Assembly: GCA_024508355.1 (NCBI GenBank) | Contig: JAMZEJ010000011.1 | Span: 81,644-145,643 of the forward strand | DNA: 64,000 nt | Source of the DNA: Rhizosaccharibacter radicis | Lineage (GTDB): Bacteria; Pseudomonadota; Alphaproteobacteria; Acetobacterales; Acetobacteraceae | Reading direction: 5' to 3' | In this document: positions 62,199 through 64,000 of the stretch, piece by piece | Numbering within the stretch: position 1 is the stretch's first letter | How the letters are laid out: every line of letters starts with the position of its first letter | Program-made: the position numbers and the translations under genes | Notes under the pieces: generated by a model | Seen by the model: the letters and a program-made list of their open reading frames with translations, nothing else | Told to the model about the DNA's origin: nothing | The model's database searches: none

Positions 62199-62702
62199 TC
62201 AGGGCGTGGCGGAGCCGGCCGGGCTGGCCAGCGGGGCCGGCGGGGCGACGGTGGGAGCGGTGCTGGCGCAGGGGTAGGTGGCGGCGAGGAAGCGATAAAC
62301 GCCGACCGCCGCGGGCTGCGCGGTCATATCGGGATGCGAGCTGGCCCAGGCCACGAACTTGTTGCGTGCTTCCTGCCGGGTGGTGGGCGGGTTCGGCAGG
62401 CAGACCACGCGGCTCGAAACCGGCGTTTCCGCCAGATAGAGATCCACGAAGCCGCTGAAATAGCCCACGCAGACGCCGTGGTTCTCGTCGTAGCGCATGG
62501 AGCTTTCGGGGGTGTTGCACAGGTCCACCAGCGACCCGAACGTGGTGATGGTGGTGGGGGAGGGACGCTTGTAGCTGTACTGGGTGTCGTCGCCGGCGGT
62601 CTGGGCGAGGGCCGGCAGGGCGGTAAGGCTCATAAGGCCGGCGAACGCGGCGGCCGTGGCGGTTGTCCTGGCGGCGGTGCTGGCGACGCGGTGTGCGGTC
62701 AT
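62199..62702 (-). CDS. Rap1a/Tai-like secreted protein
   Basis: The 167-residue precursor has a signal peptide (AAFAGLMSLTALPALAQ). The mature part matches the Rap1a/Tai immunity-protein pattern: TFGSLVDLCN, GVCVGYFSGFVDLYL, VVCLPNPPTTRQEARNKFVAWASSHPDM and VYRFLAATYPCAS, with conserved Cys pairs. Rap1a and Tai4 protect against amidase effectors of type VI secretion. Many members have no toxin partner, and no such effector is seen within this window. The start is the ATG at 62702. It ends in a Pro/Ala-rich tail. Confidence 0.8.
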   Translation of the reverse strand: MTAHRVASTAARTTATAAAFAGLMSLTALPALAQTAGDDTQYSYKRPSPTTITTFGSLVDLCNTPESSMRYDENHGVCVGYFSGFVDLYLAETPVSSRVVCLPNPPTTRQEARNKFVAWASSHPDMTAQPAAVGVYRFLAATYPCASTAPTVAPPAPLASPAGSATP

Positions 62703-62959
62703 GGAACGGGTCCCGTGCGGTGGAAACGTAACGGTCGGCCCAACGCCTCCCCGGGCGCGCGGTTGCTGACCGAGGCTTGAACACAGCCGGACGGCGGCAT
62801 GCGGGGCCCGCAGATGCCCGTGCGGCGCGGTGCCTGGCGCGTGGTCGGCTACCGCGGTTGCCGGAGGGAACAAAAGCGTCGGGCGACACGAAGCGGACCG
62901 GCCGGCCCCCGCGCCGGCGACGACGCCGGTTCCGCAGCCTGGGGGCGCGAGGGGAGATG

Positions 62960-63826
62960 TCAGCGGGCCGTGGGGGGCGTGGCCTGGTCCACGAGGGCCC
63001 GCAATTCGGCGAGGCTCGCGGCGCCCGGGAGTACCTGCCGGCCGGCGATGAAGGTGGGCGTGCCGGTGAGGTTGATGGCGTGGGCGAGGGCGATGTTGCG
63101 CTCTAGCTCCTGCTTCACCGCCGCCGAACCCATGTCGGACTGCAGCCTCGTCCAGTCCAGCCCCAGCTTCGCGGCAGCCTCGCGCACATGGTCGAGCCCC
63201 TTGCCATGGTCGGTCATCAGGGCCTGCTGCATCTCCAGTCCCTTGTTCTGCCGGATCGCCGCCTGGATGGCGCGGGCATCCACCGTGCTGTCCGGTCCCA
63301 GGATGGGGATGATCTTCTCCACGAGCTTCAGGTCGCGGCGTCCGGCGAGCAGCGCGTCCAGGTCGGGAAGCACCTTGCGGCAGTAGGGGCAGCGGGGGTC
63401 GTAGAACTCGACCAGCGTCGTGCGGGCGTCCCCGTCGCCGCGCACGATGTCGCCGGGCTGCGGGGAAAGGGCTGCCGGGTTGTCCCGTAGGGCGTCGGCG
63501 TTGGCCGCATCCTCCTTGCGGGCGGCATCGGCCCGCAGCGCGGTGATGGCATCGCCGAGGATGGTGGGGTCGGTCTTCAGCGCGTTCCGGACGATGGAGA
63601 CGATCTCCGCCCGCTGCGCCGGCGTGAACTGGTCGGCCCGGGCGGGTGCGCTCCAGCCGGCCGCCGCAACCGCGACCAACAGCGCGCCGATCGCGATGAC
63701 GGGGCTCGCGGGGAGCCGGCACGGCGCCGGCATCCCGTGTCGGCCCAGCGGAGGCCGGCGGAACGGAAGATGCCGGAGAAGAAAGCGGAGCGACGACGCC
63801 GGGCGGCGGTGGGCTGGGGCGGGCAT
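62960..63826 (-). CDS. DsbA-like thiol-disulfide oxidoreductase
   Basis: This periplasmic thioredoxin-fold protein has the active pair CPYC in EFYDPRCPYCRKVLPDLD and the cis-Pro in LTGTPTFIAGRQVLPG. An N-terminal helical segment precedes the fold (QFTPAQRAEIVSIVRNALKTDPTILGDAITALRADAARKE), as in DsbA-family proteins of the BdbD/ScsC group. The start is the ATG at 63826 with GGAG about 10 nt upstream. That gives a long basic region before the signal peptide (VIAIGALLVAVAAAGWSAPARAD). A shorter start at 63733 fits a normal signal better but lacks a Shine-Dalgarno. Confidence 0.87.
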   Translation of the reverse strand: MPAPAHRRPASSLRFLLRHLPFRRPPLGRHGMPAPCRLPASPVIAIGALLVAVAAAGWSAPARADQFTPAQRAEIVSIVRNALKTDPTILGDAITALRADAARKEDAANADALRDNPAALSPQPGDIVRGDGDARTTLVEFYDPRCPYCRKVLPDLDALLAGRRDLKLVEKIIPILGPDSTVDARAIQAAIRQNKGLEMQQALMTDHGKGLDHVREAAAKLGLDWTRLQSDMGSAAVKQELERNIALAHAINLTGTPTFIAGRQVLPGAASLAELRALVDQATPPTAR

Positions 63827-64000
63827 GGATGCTCTCCGGCAAGCAAAACCGACGCGACCAGCCCGCGCCGAACCGCGGTCGTCTAGCACCTCCCGGTGAT
63901 GGGGCGCCAATCGCCATCCCGGGCACGCGTCCCGGGACGAACCGCGATGCGGCGGTGGGGGGAACCTGCTTCCGGCTGGAGAACGCCGGTCAGTTCAGCG

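Overview
The window is a very GC-rich (roughly 70% or more) bacterial chromosome segment. Gene content and order fit an alphaproteobacterium, most likely of the acetic-acid-bacterium family (Acetobacteraceae): rnr-topA-dprA-plsY beside pyrC-pyrB and gltX, then comEC, and a hisB-DUF2628-hisH-GNAT-hisA-hisF-hisE-HIT run. The taxonomic guess is inference from gene order and composition. I see no rRNA, tRNA, CRISPR array, transposase or phage gene.

Layout. 1-17.4 kb is housekeeping: RNase R (cut by the window edge), topoisomerase I, DprA, PlsY, a TonB-dependent receptor that interrupts the block, a PyrC-like protein lacking the usual HxH metal ligands, PyrB and GltX, all on the minus strand, then ComEC on the plus strand. 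DprA and ComEC are both DNA-uptake proteins. 17.5-22 kb has endonuclease III, a membrane protein with a degenerate HD-GYP domain, and an ABC half-transporter. 22-25.5 kb looks like a sugar catabolic island: an orphan sugar-binding protein, a Gfo/Idh/MocA oxidoreductase and a D-2-hydroxyacid dehydrogenase. 25.6-31.7 kb holds regulator/enzyme pairs (GlxA-type AraC regulator with a cyanamide-hydratase-like HD protein; LysR with NmrA-like and SDR proteins; AraC) and a DUF4410 lipoprotein.

31.7-36.9 kb is the histidine operon, in which the acetyltransferase and HisA share one uninterrupted frame while HisA keeps its own Shine-Dalgarno and TTG start. 37-43.4 kb contains lipoproteins, an SGNH esterase, a GH5 and a GH43 glycosidase, a nitroreductase and a Fur-box-controlled orphan gene. 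43.6-46.4 kb is a lysine-degradation pair (lysine 6-dehydrogenase and piperideine-6-carboxylate dehydrogenase), closed by a strong hairpin. A frameshifted lipoprotein, a GhrA-type reductase, an MFS exporter, a flavin reductase, a cytochrome c, peptidase T and a thioredoxin-like protein follow to 53.3 kb.

53.5-60 kb carries three LysR/target divergent modules (SDR; oxalate decarboxylase-like bicupin; SDR plus tautomerase). The end has a ModE-type regulator overlapping an M3 oligopeptidase, a Rap1a/Tai-like secreted protein and a DsbA-like protein. Nothing here is an obvious defence or secretion system. The best leads are the GNAT-HisA frame, the Fur-controlled orphan, the degenerate HD-GYP protein with its dyad, and several short operator-like palindromes.
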